From positions 1-6,073 of the forward strand of contig DNOQ01000374.1 of NCBI GenBank assembly GCA_003501665.1: a stretch of 6,073 nucleotides of DNA, read 5' to 3'. The DNA comes from Bacteroidales bacterium. GTDB taxonomy: Bacteria > Bacteroidota > Bacteroidia > Bacteroidales > VadinHA17. The notes beneath the pieces are model-generated. The model was not told the origin of the DNA. It saw only the letters and a list, made by a program, of their open reading frames with translations, and did not search any database. Below, piece after piece: positions 6,041 through 6,073 of the stretch. The position numbers and the translations under genes were made by a program. Every line of letters starts with the position of its first letter. Positions within the stretch are counted from its first letter, which is position 1.

Positions 6041-6073
6041 GCCTCGTGGAGGCGACCTGTTTGTAGTACAAAG
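6041..6073. repeat. Small hairpin element at the window edge, possible dispersed repeat
   Basis: GCCTC (6041-6045) and GAGGC (6049-6053) form a 5-bp stem with a 3-nt loop. GACCTG follows, and then a 13-base near-palindrome, TTTGTA-G-TACAAA (6060-6072). The combination of a hairpin and this flank resembles short intergenic repeats I associate with Bacteroidota genomes, but I cannot confirm copy number here. Just before it, 6021-6031 contains AGTTG-C-CAACT, another short dyad, and TTGCC occurs twice at 6016-6027. The stretch from 5931 to 6073 holds no gene that I can support. Confidence 0.4.

Noticed and set aside
5823..6071. Minus-strand open frame of 82 codons
   Set aside because: Most of it is the heptamer array read as a Ser/His/Leu repeat, and the rest is antisense to the end of the plus-strand gene.

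Overview
The window looks like chromosomal DNA from a member of the Bacteroidota, probably a Bacteroidales or Marinilabiliales relative or a related environmental lineage. The reasons are the DUF5107-TPR protein family, start codons without a recognisable Shine-Dalgarno sequence, AT-leaning intergenic DNA, and short tandem and hairpin repeats between genes of a kind often seen in that phylum. No rRNA, tRNA, insertion sequence, phage gene or CRISPR array is visible.

Positions 1-5192 hold three genes on the minus strand, probably one transcription unit. In order of transcription they are: (1) a protein of the uroporphyrinogen decarboxylase (URO-D) superfamily, closer to the MtaA/CmuA methyltransferase side than to haem-pathway HemE (5192-3939); (2) a 12-helix major facilitator sugar porter of the XylE/GLUT type (3801-2407); (3) a large exported DUF5107 protein with a mutarotase-like N-terminal half and a C-terminal TPR array (2380 to beyond position 1). 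The third gene is open for its full 793 visible codons and runs off the left edge. Genes 1 and 2 are separated by 137 bp containing an inverted repeat, a GC-rich hairpin and a G-quadruplex-type motif. Genes 2 and 3 are only 26 bp apart.

Positions 5193-5363 are an AT-rich divergent intergenic region with two exact 12-bp direct repeats 42 bp apart. Positions 5364-5930 encode, on the plus strand, a 188-residue protein of unknown function. Positions 5931-6073 are gene-free: twelve consecutive 7-bp units, then a small hairpin element that reaches the right edge.

The three minus-strand genes suggest a small carbohydrate-use module. An exported protein with a sugar-epimerase-like domain would act outside the inner membrane, a proton-linked porter would import the sugar, and a cytoplasmic URO-D-fold enzyme would act on it or on a methyl group derived from it. 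The substrate and chemistry cannot be read from the sequence. This gene combination is the best candidate in the window for an undescribed system.
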